Of a stretch of 64,000 nucleotides of DNA, positions 47,427 to 56,567 are shown one piece after another (position 1 is the first letter of the stretch; each line of letters starts with the position of its first letter). A model generated the notes under the pieces. The model saw only the letters and a program-made list of their open reading frames with translations, did not search any database and was not told the origin of the DNA. A program made the translations under genes and the position numbers. The stretch covers positions 1,426,001 to 1,490,000 of the forward strand of contig NC_010545.1 of the NCBI RefSeq assembly GCF_000069945.1, given 5' to 3'. The DNA comes from Corynebacterium urealyticum DSM 7109. Lineage in GTDB: Bacteria > Actinomycetota > Actinomycetes > Mycobacteriales > Mycobacteriaceae.

Positions 47427-47432
47427 TACACT
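47427..47432 (+). promoter_or_regulatory. -10 element of lipB, leaderless
   Basis: TACACT, then 8 bp, then ATG 47441. No ribosome site is present. Confidence 0.5.
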
Positions 47433-47440
47433 TGGCAAAC

Positions 47441-48139
47441 ATGGGCTTTCAAACCGGCAGTATCCGCATGGACTCCACCCCGATCGAGGTCAAGGAGCTC
47501 GGCACGGTGGATTATCAGGAGACCTGGCACCGCCAGGCCGAACTCGCCGCCGAGCGCGCCGAGGGGAAAATCAACGACCAGTTGCTGATCCTGGAGCACC
47601 CGTCGACGTACACGGCGGGTAAGCGCACCGAGGACAGCGACCGGCCGGACAACGGGCTGCCGGTGGTGGACGTGGACCGCGGCGGCCGGATCACCTGGCA
47701 CGGCCCGGGCCAGCTGGTGGCCTACCCCATCATCAAGCTGGCCGACCCGGTGGACGTGGTGGACTATGTCCGCCGCCTGGAGGAAGCATTGATCCAGACC
47801 TGTAAGGACGTGGGCCTGGAGGGCACGGGCCGCGTTGAGGGCCGCTCCGGGGTGTGGCTGCCCGCCGGCGTGGTGGGCGGCGAGCTGAAGCCCGCCCGGA
47901 AGATCGCAGCGATCGGCATTCGGGTCACCCGCGGCGTAACCATGCACGGGGTGTCCCTAAACTGTGACAACACCATGGAGTACTACGGGCACATCGTGCC
48001 CTGCGGCATCGCCGATGCCGGGGTGACCACGCTGTCGGCGGAACTCGGCCGGGACGTCCCCGTCGAGGAGTGCCGCGAGGCGCTGGAGAAGAACATCGTG
48101 GCCGCGCTGAACGGCGAGCTGGCGGTGCACAAGGACTAG
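47441..48139 (+). CDS. lipB: Lipoyl(octanoyl) transferase
   Basis: 232 residues from ATG 47441; the frame is open further upstream through a terminator and is rejected there. [18 protein letters not shown] is the octanoyl-binding signature. [10 protein letters not shown] carries the catalytic Lys and [14 protein letters not shown] the catalytic Cys. It transfers octanoyl from ACP to lipoyl domains, here presumably those of the adjacent E2. ATG 47470 is an alternative start but lacks the promoter spacing. Confidence 0.95.
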   Translation: MGFQTGSIRMDSTPIEVKELGTVDYQETWHRQAELAAERAEGKINDQLLILEHPSTYTAGKRTEDSDRPDNGLPVVDVDRGGRITWHGPGQLVAYPIIKLADPVDVVDYVRRLEEALIQTCKDVGLEGTGRVEGRSGVWLPAGVVGGELKPARKIAAIGIRVTRGVTMHGVSLNCDNTMEYYGHIVPCGIADAGVTTLSAELGRDVPVEECREALEKNIVAALNGELAVHKD

Positions 48140-48220
48140 CCGCAGTGCTCGCCATGCCGGTGATGTTTGGGCAGGTCAGCCCGCACGCCGAGATTGTTAG
48201 CAATCATCGGGTGACCAGCG

Positions 48221-48226
48221 TAGGGT
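48221..48226 (+). promoter_or_regulatory. -10 element of lipA, leaderless
   Basis: TAGGGT, then 7 bp, then ATG 48234. lipA therefore probably has its own promoter despite following lipB by 94 bp. Confidence 0.5.
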
Positions 48227-48233
48227 GGTCTGC

Positions 48234-49277
48234 ATGACTGTCAGCGCTAATGGACGCCGGATGCTTCGCATCGAAGCTAAGAACTCGCAAACTCCCATCG
48301 AGGCTAAGCCCCGCTGGATCCGCACCACCGCGAAGATGGGCCCCGAGTATCGGGACATGAAGAACCGCGTGACGGGCATGAGCCTGCACACGGTGTGCCA
48401 GGAGGCTGGCTGCCCGAATATCCACGAGTGCTGGGAGGACCGCGAGGCCTCCTTCCTTATCGGCGGCGATACTTGCTCTCGCCGTTGCGACTTCTGCCAG
48501 ATTAAGTCCGGTAAGCCCACTCCCCTGGACCGCGATGAGCCACGCCGCGTGGCGGAGTCCGTCCGCGAGATGGGCCTGAAGTACGCAACCGTCACGGGCG
48601 TGACCCGCGACGACCTGGACGACGAGGGCGCCTGGCTGTACGCCGAGGTCGTCCGCAAGATCCACGAGCTGAACCCGAACACGGGCGTGGAGAACCTCAC
48701 CCCGGACTTCTCGAATAAGCCGGAGCTGCTGCAGATCGTGTTCGAGTCTCAGCCGGAGGTCTTCGCCCACAACCTGGAGACCGTGCCGCGCATCTTCAAG
48801 CGCATCCGCCCGGCCTTCAAGTACGAGCGCTCCCTGGAGGTCATCCGTGCGGCTCACGATTACGGGCTGATCACGAAGTCCAACCTGATCCTGGGCATGG
48901 GCGAGACCGAGGAGGAGGTTGTGGAGGCGATGCGTGACCTGCGCGAGGCCGGCACCGATATCCTCACGATTACCCAGTACCTGCGCCCGACCTCCATGCA
49001 CCACCCGATCGAGCGGTGGGTGCGCCCGGAGGAGTTCGTGGCACACTCCGAGGCTGCTTATGACATGGGCTTCCCGGCTGTTATGTCCGGCCCGCTGGTT
49101 CGTTCCAGCTACCGCTCCGGCCGCCTGTACGCGCAGGCGATGCGCGCACGTGGCCGTGAGATCCCAGAAAACCTCTCCCACCTCAACGAGAAGCTGGACG
49201 GCTCCACCCAGCAGGAGGCCACCAACCTGCTGGATAAGTACGGCGCATCCGAGGAGACCCCGGTCGCATACCGCTAG
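48234..49277 (+). CDS. lipA: Lipoyl synthase
   Basis: 347-residue radical SAM enzyme. The auxiliary cluster ligands are C55, C60 and C66 ([12 protein letters not shown]). The SAM cluster motif C-x3-C-x2-C is C81, C85, C88 (CSRRCDFC). The C-terminal R-S-S-Y-R (VRSSYRSG) is the conserved serine ligand region. It inserts two sulfurs into octanoyl groups placed by LipB. GTG 48225 upstream is in frame but the leaderless ATG 48234 is preferred. Confidence 0.97.
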   Translation: MTVSANGRRMLRIEAKNSQTPIEAKPRWIRTTAKMGPEYRDMKNRVTGMSLHTVCQEAGCPNIHECWEDREASFLIGGDTCSRRCDFCQIKSGKPTPLDRDEPRRVAESVREMGLKYATVTGVTRDDLDDEGAWLYAEVVRKIHELNPNTGVENLTPDFSNKPELLQIVFESQPEVFAHNLETVPRIFKRIRPAFKYERSLEVIRAAHDYGLITKSNLILGMGETEEEVVEAMRDLREAGTDILTITQYLRPTSMHHPIERWVRPEEFVAHSEAAYDMGFPAVMSGPLVRSSYRSGRLYAQAMRARGREIPENLSHLNEKLDGSTQQEATNLLDKYGASEETPVAYR

Positions 49278-49409
49278 GGAAACCCAGCGATGTAGCGCTA
49301 AAGATAATCCTGCGGCGTACCGCTAGCGCGAGAGGCGTTGAGACGCGCGTAAGGCTTCGCACCTTGCGCGCGTTTCTTTGTTTTCGCTGCATGTTCTATC
49401 CTGGAGCAC

Positions 49410-50180
49410 ATGGCTAAGGACATCCGCGAGAAGGAAAACAAGAAGGCAGAAAAGGCCGCCAAGCGCGCCGCCCGCAAGGAGCAGCGCGGCCAGCTGTGGC
49501 AGGCCTTTAAGCTGCAGCGGCAGCGCGATAAGAAGCTGATCCCGCTGATGCTGGTGGGCTTTTTGGTGCCCGTCGTGCTTCTGCTTCTGCTTTCCACGGT
49601 GTTCGGCTGGTGGTGGCTGAACCTCATCGTGGGTATCCTGCTGGGCATCGCCGTGGCGGTGTGGGTATTCACCCGCCGCCTGCAGAAGGGTGTCTACGAG
49701 CAGATCGAGGGCGAGGCCGGCGCTGCCGCCTGGACTTTGAGCAACCTGCGCGACGGCGTGGGTATGAAGTGGATCGTCGAGCCAGGCATCGCGCAGAACA
49801 CGAACCTGGATGCCGTCCACCGCGTCGTCGGCACCCCGGGCATCGTCCTCGTCGGTGAGGGCGATTCGAACCGCGTGAAGCAGATGATCGCCCGCGAACG
49901 GAAGAAGATCGCCCGGATCGCTGGCAATGCCCCGATCTACGACGTCATCGTCGGCGACGGTGAGGGCGAGGTCCCGGTCCGTAAGCTGCAGAACCACCTG
50001 ATGCGCCTGCCGCGAAATGTGAAGAAGAACGAGGTCGATGCGCTGAACTCCCGCATCGATTCGATTTCCCGCTTGCAGTCCCCGATGGCGAATATGCCGA
50101 AGGGTCCGCTGCCGAAGGGTGGCCAGATGGCCGGCATGAACCGCCGCGCCCGCCGTGCTGCACAGCGTGGCAAGAAGTAA
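49410..50180 (+). CDS. DUF4191 domain-containing membrane protein
   Basis: 256 residues. A Lys/Ala-rich charged N-terminus (KENKKAEKAAKRAARKEQRG) is followed by two membrane helices (LIPLMLVGFLVPVVLLLLLSTV, WWWLNLIVGILLGIAVAVWVF). A soluble C-terminal domain contains GAAAWTLSNLRDGVGMKWIVEP and TPGIVLVGEGDSNRVKQMIARERKKIARI. The Rv2219-type family always sits downstream of lipA in actinobacteria; its function is unknown. A terminator follows. Confidence 0.9.
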   Translation: MAKDIREKENKKAEKAAKRAARKEQRGQLWQAFKLQRQRDKKLIPLMLVGFLVPVVLLLLLSTVFGWWWLNLIVGILLGIAVAVWVFTRRLQKGVYEQIEGEAGAAAWTLSNLRDGVGMKWIVEPGIAQNTNLDAVHRVVGTPGIVLVGEGDSNRVKQMIARERKKIARIAGNAPIYDVIVGDGEGEVPVRKLQNHLMRLPRNVKKNEVDALNSRIDSISRLQSPMANMPKGPLPKGGQMAGMNRRARRAAQRGKK

Positions 50181-50202
50181 AATTTAAGATTATTTAGCGC
50201 TC

Positions 50203-50230
50203 AACCGGCCGCATACTGTGGCCGGTTTTT
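50203..50230 (+). terminator. Rho-independent terminator of the DUF4191 gene
   Basis: AACCGGCC (50203-50210) and GGCCGGTT (50220-50227) form an 8-bp stem followed by a T run. Confidence 0.85.
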
Positions 50231-50253
50231 GCTTGGAGATTTGGGATTAGTTT

Positions 50254-50907
50254 GTGGACGTAGCCAACATCGGGATCATCATGTTGTTGAACATGCTCGG
50301 CGTGATGACCCCTGGCCCGGACCTGTTTTTGGTGCTGCGGATGGCCACCCGCTCGCGGAAGCATGCCTTCGCGGCGATTGGCGGGATCATCACCGCCCTG
50401 GTGTTCTGGTCGACACTGACCGTGATGGGCGCGAGCACGCTGCTGAATAAGAAGCCGTGGATCCTGGATTACCTGCAGATCTTCGGTGGCCTGTGGTTGG
50501 GCTATATGGCGTTTAGCCTGCTGCGGCAGGTGCGGGAGTACTACCGGACGCGGGCGGGGGCGAACACGGATCTGGTGATGGGCCCGGGGCTGGGTTCGCC
50601 GAGTGCTGCTTATCGCACGGGTATGGCGACGAACCTCTCCAATCCGAAGGCGGTGCTGTACTTTACGGCGATTCTGGCACCGTTTTTGCCGGTGGGCGCG
50701 CCGTGGTGGGTGTCTGTGGTGTATGTGGTCACCATCATGGCCTCGGCGGCGATTGTGTTTAGCCTGATCGCGCTGTTCGTCTCGACGCAGCGGGTGCAGT
50801 CCCGGCTGCTCTCCGTCTCCCACCTGATCGACCTGGGTGCCGGGCTGTTCTTCGCTGTGTTCTCGGTGACCTTGCTGTACAACGGCCTGACCGGCCTGTT
50901 GGGCTAG
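50254..50907 (+). CDS. LysE/RhtB-family amino acid exporter
   Basis: 217 residues from GTG 50254 with about six membrane helices. The family signature MTPGPDLFLVLRMATRSRKHAFAAIGGI is at 18-45, and GMATNLSNPKAVLYFTAILAPFLP is the second conserved block. It exports amino acids such as homoserine, threonine or others across the plasma membrane; specificity cannot be read from sequence. It lies right after the DUF4191 terminator. The following 157 bp are GC-rich with CTGCGGCAGC-like repeats and no gene. Confidence 0.9.
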   Translation: MDVANIGIIMLLNMLGVMTPGPDLFLVLRMATRSRKHAFAAIGGIITALVFWSTLTVMGASTLLNKKPWILDYLQIFGGLWLGYMAFSLLRQVREYYRTRAGANTDLVMGPGLGSPSAAYRTGMATNLSNPKAVLYFTAILAPFLPVGAPWWVSVVYVVTIMASAAIVFSLIALFVSTQRVQSRLLSVSHLIDLGAGLFFAVFSVTLLYNGLTGLLG

Positions 50908-51064
50908 CGCTGCGGCGCCGGCGATCTCGGTTCGACGTCGCCGGCATCCCCCTGCTGCGGCAGCACTCCGCCGCTTCCCCATTCGGCCGCAGCTGCCCGC
51001 CGCTCTCCGTTCTGCGGCAGCGCCCGGCGCTGCCGTTCCCCCGTTTCCCCGCTTCTCGGGCAGG

Positions 51065-51541
51065 CTATCGGGTCTTAATGACGCCGGTTTGGGTCACGCG
51101 GTCGTGCAGCCCGCGGCCGTCGGTGTCCTGGACGACGGGCGGGAACATGAAGATGGTCAGCAGGATGCGCACGAAGGAGCGCCAGAGTCCGACGCGCTGG
51201 GTGGCGTCGTCCAGGCGGGCGACACCGATGCCCATAACCGCGTGGCCTGGGGTCTGGGCCAGTAGCCAGACGGTGAGCAGGCGCATCAGCACGAAGACCA
51301 GCATGGTGAGGGTGGACAGCCCGCCGAACTTGGTGGTCTGGGTGGTGATGAAGAACGCGATGCCCATGCTGAGGAACCAGTCGATGAGCAGCGCGATCAT
51401 GCGGGGCATCAGCGTCGAGAGCGAGCCGGGCCCGTCCTTGGGCAAGCCGATGGCTTCGCCGGCGTAGGAGCTGAGTTTGTTCGGGTCTTCGTTTTGGCCG
51501 GGCAGCTGGGGGCCTTCGAGCCAGGAGCGCTTCTGAGTCAT
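51065..51541 (-). CDS. RDD-family membrane protein
   Basis: 158 residues from ATG 51541 (MTQKRSWLEGPQLPGQ); the frame is open to 51580. LMPRMIALLIDWFLSMGIAFFI is the first helix, with the Arg and Asp that name the family. QTPGHAVMGIGVARLDDATQRVGLWRSFVR is the conserved middle block. Three membrane helices. It is the usual neighbour upstream of glnA in actinobacteria (Rv2219A-like); function unknown. Confidence 0.85.
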   Translation of the reverse strand: MTQKRSWLEGPQLPGQNEDPNKLSSYAGEAIGLPKDGPGSLSTLMPRMIALLIDWFLSMGIAFFITTQTTKFGGLSTLTMLVFVLMRLLTVWLLAQTPGHAVMGIGVARLDDATQRVGLWRSFVRILLTIFMFPPVVQDTDGRGLHDRVTQTGVIKTR

Positions 51542-51651
51542 GATGGTTTTGAGCCTATCCAAGCGCTGGGGCGGGAACAATTTCCCGCGCCCCTGCTGGG
51601 CTTATGAGGCTGCCCTGACCCGGCGGGGTGAGCCTCAGCCCGGGACCAGGG

Positions 51652-53535
51652 CTAGCGGCTGATCACCTTCTTCGTGGTCCGCGGCTTTGCGCCCAGGAAT
51701 TGTCGCTTGAAGTACTCCGAGACGCTGCCGGACCACTGCCCAGCGCCTGGCTTCACTTGGCGTCCCTTGGTCGCCCCTCCCCGAGCGCCGGGCGCCATGC
51801 CGCCGTAGAAGCCGCGGCCGCGTTGGTTATTCTGCGCGGCGGCTGCCTGCTCAGCGTGTGGCGTTGCCGCAGTCGAGTAACCATGGCCGGTGCCGTGCAT
51901 GCCCGTGTGCGGAGCTGCGTTGGGTGTGCCCGGCGCGCCGACACCGTGCAGCCCACGACCCACCGCACCGTTGCGGAGATTTTCAGGGTGCGCGGCGGGG
52001 AGCTCGGGGCGGATGACGGTAGCCCGTGGTGCCCTGCCCTGCCCGGTGGTGGCGTGAGTTCCGTAGCCCTGGTTGCGGCTGCCGGTGCGCTCGCCGGTGG
52101 CCTCCGCCCCGCCGAGCCCTGGCGCGTTCCGGAGTGCGCTGTGTGCGCCGGTGCCGTGTGGCGCGCTGCCACCACGTGGGAGTGGGGCTTGGCCGTTGGG
52201 CCGGTTGATTCCCGCAGTCGGCAGCGCGGGGCGGGCAGGCTGTGCTCCACCAGCGTTCGCGCTACCGCCCGCGCCCCGCTGGTTAGCCCCGGGCAGGGCG
52301 AGGCCCGGCGTAGTCGCGTTGCCGGGAGCCCCGCCCGGCATGCCTGCTGTGTGGGCGGGTGTATTCGCAGGCAGCTGTGCGCCTGCCGATGCCACTCCCG
52401 GACCCGCGGGTGCTGCGGGGCTGGCCCCTGCAGGGGCGACGTGTTGCTGGCTGGCGGGGAGGTGCTCCCCTGCCGCTGGGCTGGTGTTCCCGGCTGCCGG
52501 CGCATTGGCGGCGGCGTTGCCGCGACCTGCATCCGTCACAGCGTCGGCGGTTTGTGCCCCGAGTTCTTGGACGTTATTCGCGGCGGCGGGTGCGACGTTG
52601 CCGTTGATGCCCTGGAATGCCTCGGCGGGGCCGGTGGTGTTGAAGCTGGTGATGTTCACCCCGCCGCCCCCGTTGTGCCCGACGACCGGCACCCCGAAGT
52701 TATGGACTGGTGGCTTGAGCAGCTCCAGCGAGGGCTGCAGGTGCGTGCTCACGAAGGTCGCTACCGCAGCTTTCCGGGCTGCCACTACCCCGGGGCCAGT
52801 CCCCGCAAGTGCGTTGGTGCTTAGCAGCCCTTGGAGATAAGTCAGGTTCGCCGCCCTCACCACTGGAAACTGGCTCGCAGATTCGGCCATGAGAGCGGCA
52901 TTGGCGGAGATGTTGTGACCCCGCTTAACGAAGTCCTCCAGGGCATGACGCACCTCATCGAAAGCACGCCCCTTGTTGTTTCGGGCGAGGTCGCCGGAGA
53001 TCGAGTGCAGGGTGTGCGCCGTGGCTTCCAAACGGGTGGCTGCCTGCGACCATCTTTCTGCTGATGCCAGTGGTGCCGCATCCGAGCTGGTGAACATTCC
53101 GATCAGAACTTCAAGCTCGGTACCTGCTTCCGCGACTGTCACTGGTGCCGTGTAGTTCAGGTTCTTGAATGGTTCGTTGTCTCGTGGCTGAAAACATTCA
53201 AAGCTGCCAACTCCAGCTGCGTGCTTCGCGACATCAAATTTGTCGAGCACCTTCGCGCTGGACTTATCCTGCTGATCAATCGCGAAACCGAGGCTGTCCA
53301 GCAGATCCATCGCCCACTGCAGGTCATCCTGATACTTCTGCATCGCCTGCAGAACGTCCCCGGGCTGGCCACTCCAATAGGTGCTGTGCTGCGTAAAGGC
53401 CGCGTTTAGCGATGGAACCTGTGTATATGCGCCATCCCACGGCGAAGATGGCGCGATGGTCTTGGTTGAGTGCTCAGCACGAGCGAGACCTTGCTGAGCC
53501 GCTCTGATATCCGCAATCGATGCTTGAATTTCCAT
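51652..53535 (-). CDS. Large Ala/Pro/Gly-rich protein with WXG/Esp-like helical N-terminus
   Basis: 627 residues, no signal peptide. Residues 1-265 are mostly helical with tryptophans in turn-like spots (SPWDGAY at 32-38, YWSGQPGDVL at 53-62, RWSQAATRLEATA at 161-173), reminiscent of WXG100 or EspB/PPE-type helical hairpins. Residues from about 265 to 560 are a disordered Ala/Pro/Gly/Asn linker. The C-terminus is basic (QFLGAKPRTTKKVISR). It starts 1 bp after the stop of a membrane-anchored protein, so they are coupled. I do not recognise a named family; secretion by a type VII-like route is a hypothesis. Confidence 0.6.
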   Translation of the reverse strand: MEIQASIADIRAAQQGLARAEHSTKTIAPSSPWDGAYTQVPSLNAAFTQHSTYWSGQPGDVLQAMQKYQDDLQWAMDLLDSLGFAIDQQDKSSAKVLDKFDVAKHAAGVGSFECFQPRDNEPFKNLNYTAPVTVAEAGTELEVLIGMFTSSDAAPLASAERWSQAATRLEATAHTLHSISGDLARNNKGRAFDEVRHALEDFVKRGHNISANAALMAESASQFPVVRAANLTYLQGLLSTNALAGTGPGVVAARKAAVATFVSTHLQPSLELLKPPVHNFGVPVVGHNGGGGVNITSFNTTGPAEAFQGINGNVAPAAANNVQELGAQTADAVTDAGRGNAAANAPAAGNTSPAAGEHLPASQQHVAPAGASPAAPAGPGVASAGAQLPANTPAHTAGMPGGAPGNATTPGLALPGANQRGAGGSANAGGAQPARPALPTAGINRPNGQAPLPRGGSAPHGTGAHSALRNAPGLGGAEATGERTGSRNQGYGTHATTGQGRAPRATVIRPELPAAHPENLRNGAVGRGLHGVGAPGTPNAAPHTGMHGTGHGYSTAATPHAEQAAAAQNNQRGRGFYGGMAPGARGGATKGRQVKPGAGQWSGSVSEYFKRQFLGAKPRTTKKVISR

Positions 53536-53536
53536 T

Positions 53537-54343
53537 TTAGAACCCCCCAGAAACGTTCCTGATGACTTGCCAATAAAGGCTATTAATTGTGCACATTGCG
53601 TACTGAGACTCGACGTTGCTTGCTCCCGTAGCGAGATAGACCCGATCTGTCCCCTTCAAAGCAGGGCCACGCACCATGCACGTACTCGCTCCCTTGGCTC
53701 CATGCATCGCGACGAATTCATCACTTCTTGGTAGCTGGTACTCCATCTCGCTCGTCAGTTCGTCCAACTTTGCGCCAGGAGTACCTACTGATAAGTCGAG
53801 TGCGTCGAGATTATGCAGCTGTTTTACATCTAGATTCGCGAAGTTACAGCTATACCTAATCTCGTTGTTAGTGCTGAGCTCTGGATCATCCGTGTACCCC
53901 AGCTCGGCCATGCGCTCGCGCACCACCGGGCCGCAAATATCCGGCAAACCCACAAAGTCCCCCTTCACCTGCCCCTGCTTCAACTTTGGGATGTCCACCG
54001 GCTCACCGACGAAGCGCTGCGATTCCCACACCACATGCTCCCGGCGACCATAGGGCTCCTTCTCGAACCAGATGCCATCGAAGCCCTCCGGCCTGGGCCA
54101 AGAAAGATCCATCCCACCGTTATTAGACAACCGCTCGCCCAGTTCGGTTCCCACGTAGTTTCCGGCGTCCACGATCGGCATCACCCCCGCGGCCTCCCGC
54201 TGCAGCTCGCCACCCGTGCCGGGCGCGAAACCCATCACCCCCGCCAGGCCCACGATCGTGGCGATCACCACCACGACCCGCATGATCCCGCGAGGAGATC
54301 GGGTGGTTGTGCGGGGGTTGACGTCGTTAAAAAAGCTGGTCAC
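53537..54343 (-). CDS. Membrane-anchored secreted protein with four cysteines, unknown
   Basis: 268 residues. A short basic cytoplasmic start is followed by one hydrophobic segment (about 21-40, MRVVVVIATIVGLAGVMGFA). An extracytoplasmic domain follows with exactly four cysteines at 137, 166, 222 and 251, which suggests two disulfides. Repeated segments such as FVGEPVDIPKLKQGQVKGDFVGLPDICGPVVRERM give no family I know. It is the first gene of a two-gene unit with the downstream Ala/Pro-rich protein and lies divergently from glnA. Codon use is less GC-biased in the last third. Confidence 0.65.
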   Translation of the reverse strand: MTSFFNDVNPRTTTRSPRGIMRVVVVIATIVGLAGVMGFAPGTGGELQREAAGVMPIVDAGNYVGTELGERLSNNGGMDLSWPRPEGFDGIWFEKEPYGRREHVVWESQRFVGEPVDIPKLKQGQVKGDFVGLPDICGPVVRERMAELGYTDDPELSTNNEIRYSCNFANLDVKQLHNLDALDLSVGTPGAKLDELTSEMEYQLPRSDEFVAMHGAKGASTCMVRGPALKGTDRVYLATGASNVESQYAMCTINSLYWQVIRNVSGGF

Positions 54344-54512
54344 AGCGCCCCCTCAAAAAACAATGATTTCCCTCCCCACCCCGCAACCGGTGCCCCCTGC
54401 TGCGGGAACGAGGTAAAAGAAACAGTAACCCAGCGGCCACCGGCGGGGACGGGAAAAACGGAAAGTTCACCCCCGCGTTATCCCCGAGGGCAATACTCGG
54501 GATAACGGCGGG

Positions 54513-54518
54513 TAAAAT
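54513..54518 (+). promoter_or_regulatory. -10 element of glnA
   Basis: TAAAAT in GGGTAAAATGTG, giving a leader of about 45 nt. I saw no AmtR-type palindrome in 54344-54567. Confidence 0.5.
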
Positions 54519-54567
54519 GTGATCCGAGCAACCCCCACAGACACGACTACGAAGAGCGGAGTTTAGC

Positions 54568-56004
54568 GTGGCATTTGAAACACCCGAAGAGGTCGTGAAG
54601 TTCATCAAGGACGAGGACGTGGAGTTCGTCGACATCCGCTTCACGGACGTCCCTGGCACCGAACAGCACTTCAGCATCCCGGCAGAGGCTTTCGACGAGG
54701 ACGCCATCGAGGAAGGCCTGGCCTTCGACGGCTCCTCCATCCGCGGATTCACCACCATCGACGAGTCCGACATGAACCTCCTGCCGGACCTGTCCACCGC
54801 GAAGATCGACCCGTTCCGCGAGTCGAAGACGCTGAACATCAAGTTCTTCGTCCACGACCCGTTCACCCGCGAGCCGTTCAGCCGCGACCCGCGCAATGTG
54901 GCGCGTAAGGCGGAGCAGTACCTGGCGTCCACGGGTATTGCGGATACCTGCCTCTTCGGCGCGGAGGCGGAGTTCTACCTCTTTGATTCCGTGCGCTACC
55001 GCGTGGAGGGCCACGAGGCGTTCTACAGCATGGATTCCGACTCCGGCTGGTGGAACCGCGACCAGGAGTTCGACCTGGATGGTTCCCGCAACCTGGGCTA
55101 CAAAACCCGCCCGAAGGGTGGCTACTTCCCGGTCGCGCCGTACGACCGCTACCAGGATCTGCGCGATGAGATGAGCAAGGAGCTCATGAAGGCCGGCTTC
55201 ACCCTGGAGCGTCTGCACCACGAGGTGGGCTCCGGCGGGCAGCAGGAGATCAACTACAAGTTCGACACCCTGCTGGCCGCGGCGGATGACATCCAGACCT
55301 TCAAGTACATCATCCGCAACGTGGCATGGCGCAATGGCAAGTCCGCGACCTTCATGCCGAAGCCGCTGGCCGGCGATAATGGTTCGGGTATGCACGCGCA
55401 CCAGTCCCTATGGAAGGACGGCGAGCCGCTGTTCCACGACGAGAACGGTTACGCAGGGCTTTCGGATACCGCCCGCTACTACATCGGCGGCATCCTGGAG
55501 CACGCTGGCGCGGTGCTGGCATTCACCAACCCGACGCTGAACTCCTACCACCGCCTGGTGCCGGGCTTCGAGGCGCCGATCAACCTGGTGTACTCGCAGC
55601 GCAACCGTTCCGCGGCTGTGCGTATCCCGATCACGGGCTCGAACCCGAAGGCGAAGCGCATTGAGTTCCGCGCGCCGGACCCGAGCGGTAACCCGTACCT
55701 CGGCTTTGCCGCGATGATGCTGGCCGGCCTGGATGGCATCAAGAACCGCATCGAGCCGCACGAGCCGGTGGATAAGGACCTCTACGAGCTGCCGCCGGAG
55801 GAGGCGAAGAGCATCCCCCAGGCGCCGACCTCCCTGGAGGGCGCGCTGAAGGCCCTGGAGGATGACAATGAGTTCCTCACCGAGGGTGGCGTGTTCACCG
55901 ACGACCTGATTGATACCTACATCCGCTACAAGGTGGATAACGAGATCATGCCGAGCCGTTTGCGCCCGACTCCGCTGGAGTTCGAGATGTACTACGACTG
56001 CTAG
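54568..56004 (+). CDS. glnA: Glutamine synthetase type I-beta
   Basis: 478 residues from GTG 54568 with GGAG 7 bp upstream. FDGSSIRGF, the ATP-binding [18 protein letters not shown] and [10 protein letters not shown] blocks are present. The adenylylation site is Tyr406 in [10 protein letters not shown], as in mycobacterial GlnA1, so activity is probably controlled by GlnE adenylylation. It condenses glutamate and ammonia in the cytoplasm. A weak GGAAGC/GCTTCC stem follows at about 56028-56050. Confidence 0.97.
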   Translation: MAFETPEEVVKFIKDEDVEFVDIRFTDVPGTEQHFSIPAEAFDEDAIEEGLAFDGSSIRGFTTIDESDMNLLPDLSTAKIDPFRESKTLNIKFFVHDPFTREPFSRDPRNVARKAEQYLASTGIADTCLFGAEAEFYLFDSVRYRVEGHEAFYSMDSDSGWWNRDQEFDLDGSRNLGYKTRPKGGYFPVAPYDRYQDLRDEMSKELMKAGFTLERLHHEVGSGGQQEINYKFDTLLAAADDIQTFKYIIRNVAWRNGKSATFMPKPLAGDNGSGMHAHQSLWKDGEPLFHDENGYAGLSDTARYYIGGILEHAGAVLAFTNPTLNSYHRLVPGFEAPINLVYSQRNRSAAVRIPITGSNPKAKRIEFRAPDPSGNPYLGFAAMMLAGLDGIKNRIEPHEPVDKDLYELPPEEAKSIPQAPTSLEGALKALEDDNEFLTEGGVFTDDLIDTYIRYKVDNEIMPSRLRPTPLEFEMYYDC

Positions 56005-56341
56005 TTGCTGGTCTAGCGCGAGGCTCGGAAGCTGTTGGTAGCTTCCGGGCCTTGTGCTGTTGGTGGGAGGGGGGTGTCCCTTCTTCTGGCAAATGGGGTT
56101 GCTGGGGGTTGCGTATTGGGGAGGGCTGGGCTCAACGGTGAAGTGCCCCAGGTTTTGTTCCGTCGAAGGCTTTGTAGATATCGACGACGTTGCCTTTCAT
56201 CGGCTGCAGCAGCTCCTTGTGCGTGGTGGGTGGTGGTGTTTGTCGGGATTCTAACAGCCAAGCATCGTGGAGGCCGCTGAGCTCAATCCGGGATACAGGA
56301 GTGCGGGTGCCCTGGAGTGAGCCAAGGGGCATTACGGCCAG
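56005..56341. other. Intergenic region between glnA and the accessory island
   Basis: 337 bp without a convincing gene. A weak hairpin (GGAAGC...GCTTCC near 56028-56050) may end glnA. A minus-strand 66-codon frame (56132-56332) and shorter frames overlap and have no family resemblance. This marks the border between core and accessory DNA. Confidence 0.5.
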
Positions 56342-56506
56342 TTACTCGAAGTAGTCCTCGTCGATCTCGACGATCTGGACCGTCCGCTTGGTCTGCACAC
56401 CAACGCCGTACTTGATCATCAGTTTGGCAAGCAGCGCACCATCCATAACAACCACCCGGGACTGAACAGGCCCCGCATAACCAATAGCCCCAGAGCTGAT
56501 GGTGAA
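56342..56506 (-). pseudogene. C-terminal remnant of an Mrr-type restriction endonuclease
   Basis: The last 54 residues of the minus-strand frame, FTISSGAIGYAGPVQ through VVVMDGALLAKLMIKYGVGVQ to VEIDEDYFE, match the C-terminal end of Mrr-family type IV restriction enzymes. The catalytic PD-(D/E)xK core and N-terminal domain are absent: upstream lies the promoter of the divergent GIY-YIG gene. So this is a truncated remnant. Confidence 0.75.
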
Positions 56507-56555
56507 AGGCTCGCGCGGATTCATCCTCCGCGACAATTACTCACGATGTGACTTT

Positions 56556-56561
56556 TACAAT
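56556..56561 (+). promoter_or_regulatory. -10 element of the GIY-YIG gene, leaderless
   Basis: TACAAT, then 6 bp, then ATG 56568. No ribosome site is present. Confidence 0.6.
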
Positions 56562-56567
56562 CTTTGT

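Noticed and set aside
51628..52840. Plus-strand ORFs over the Ala/Pro-rich gene
   Set aside because: Translations are Arg/Gly/Cys-rich and lack start signals; the minus-strand frame is continuous with a coupled upstream gene.
56132..56332. 66-codon minus-strand ORF downstream of glnA
   Set aside because: No family resemblance and no convincing start; a shorter frame starting MKGNVVDIYKAFDG has a ribosome site but too little else to support a gene.
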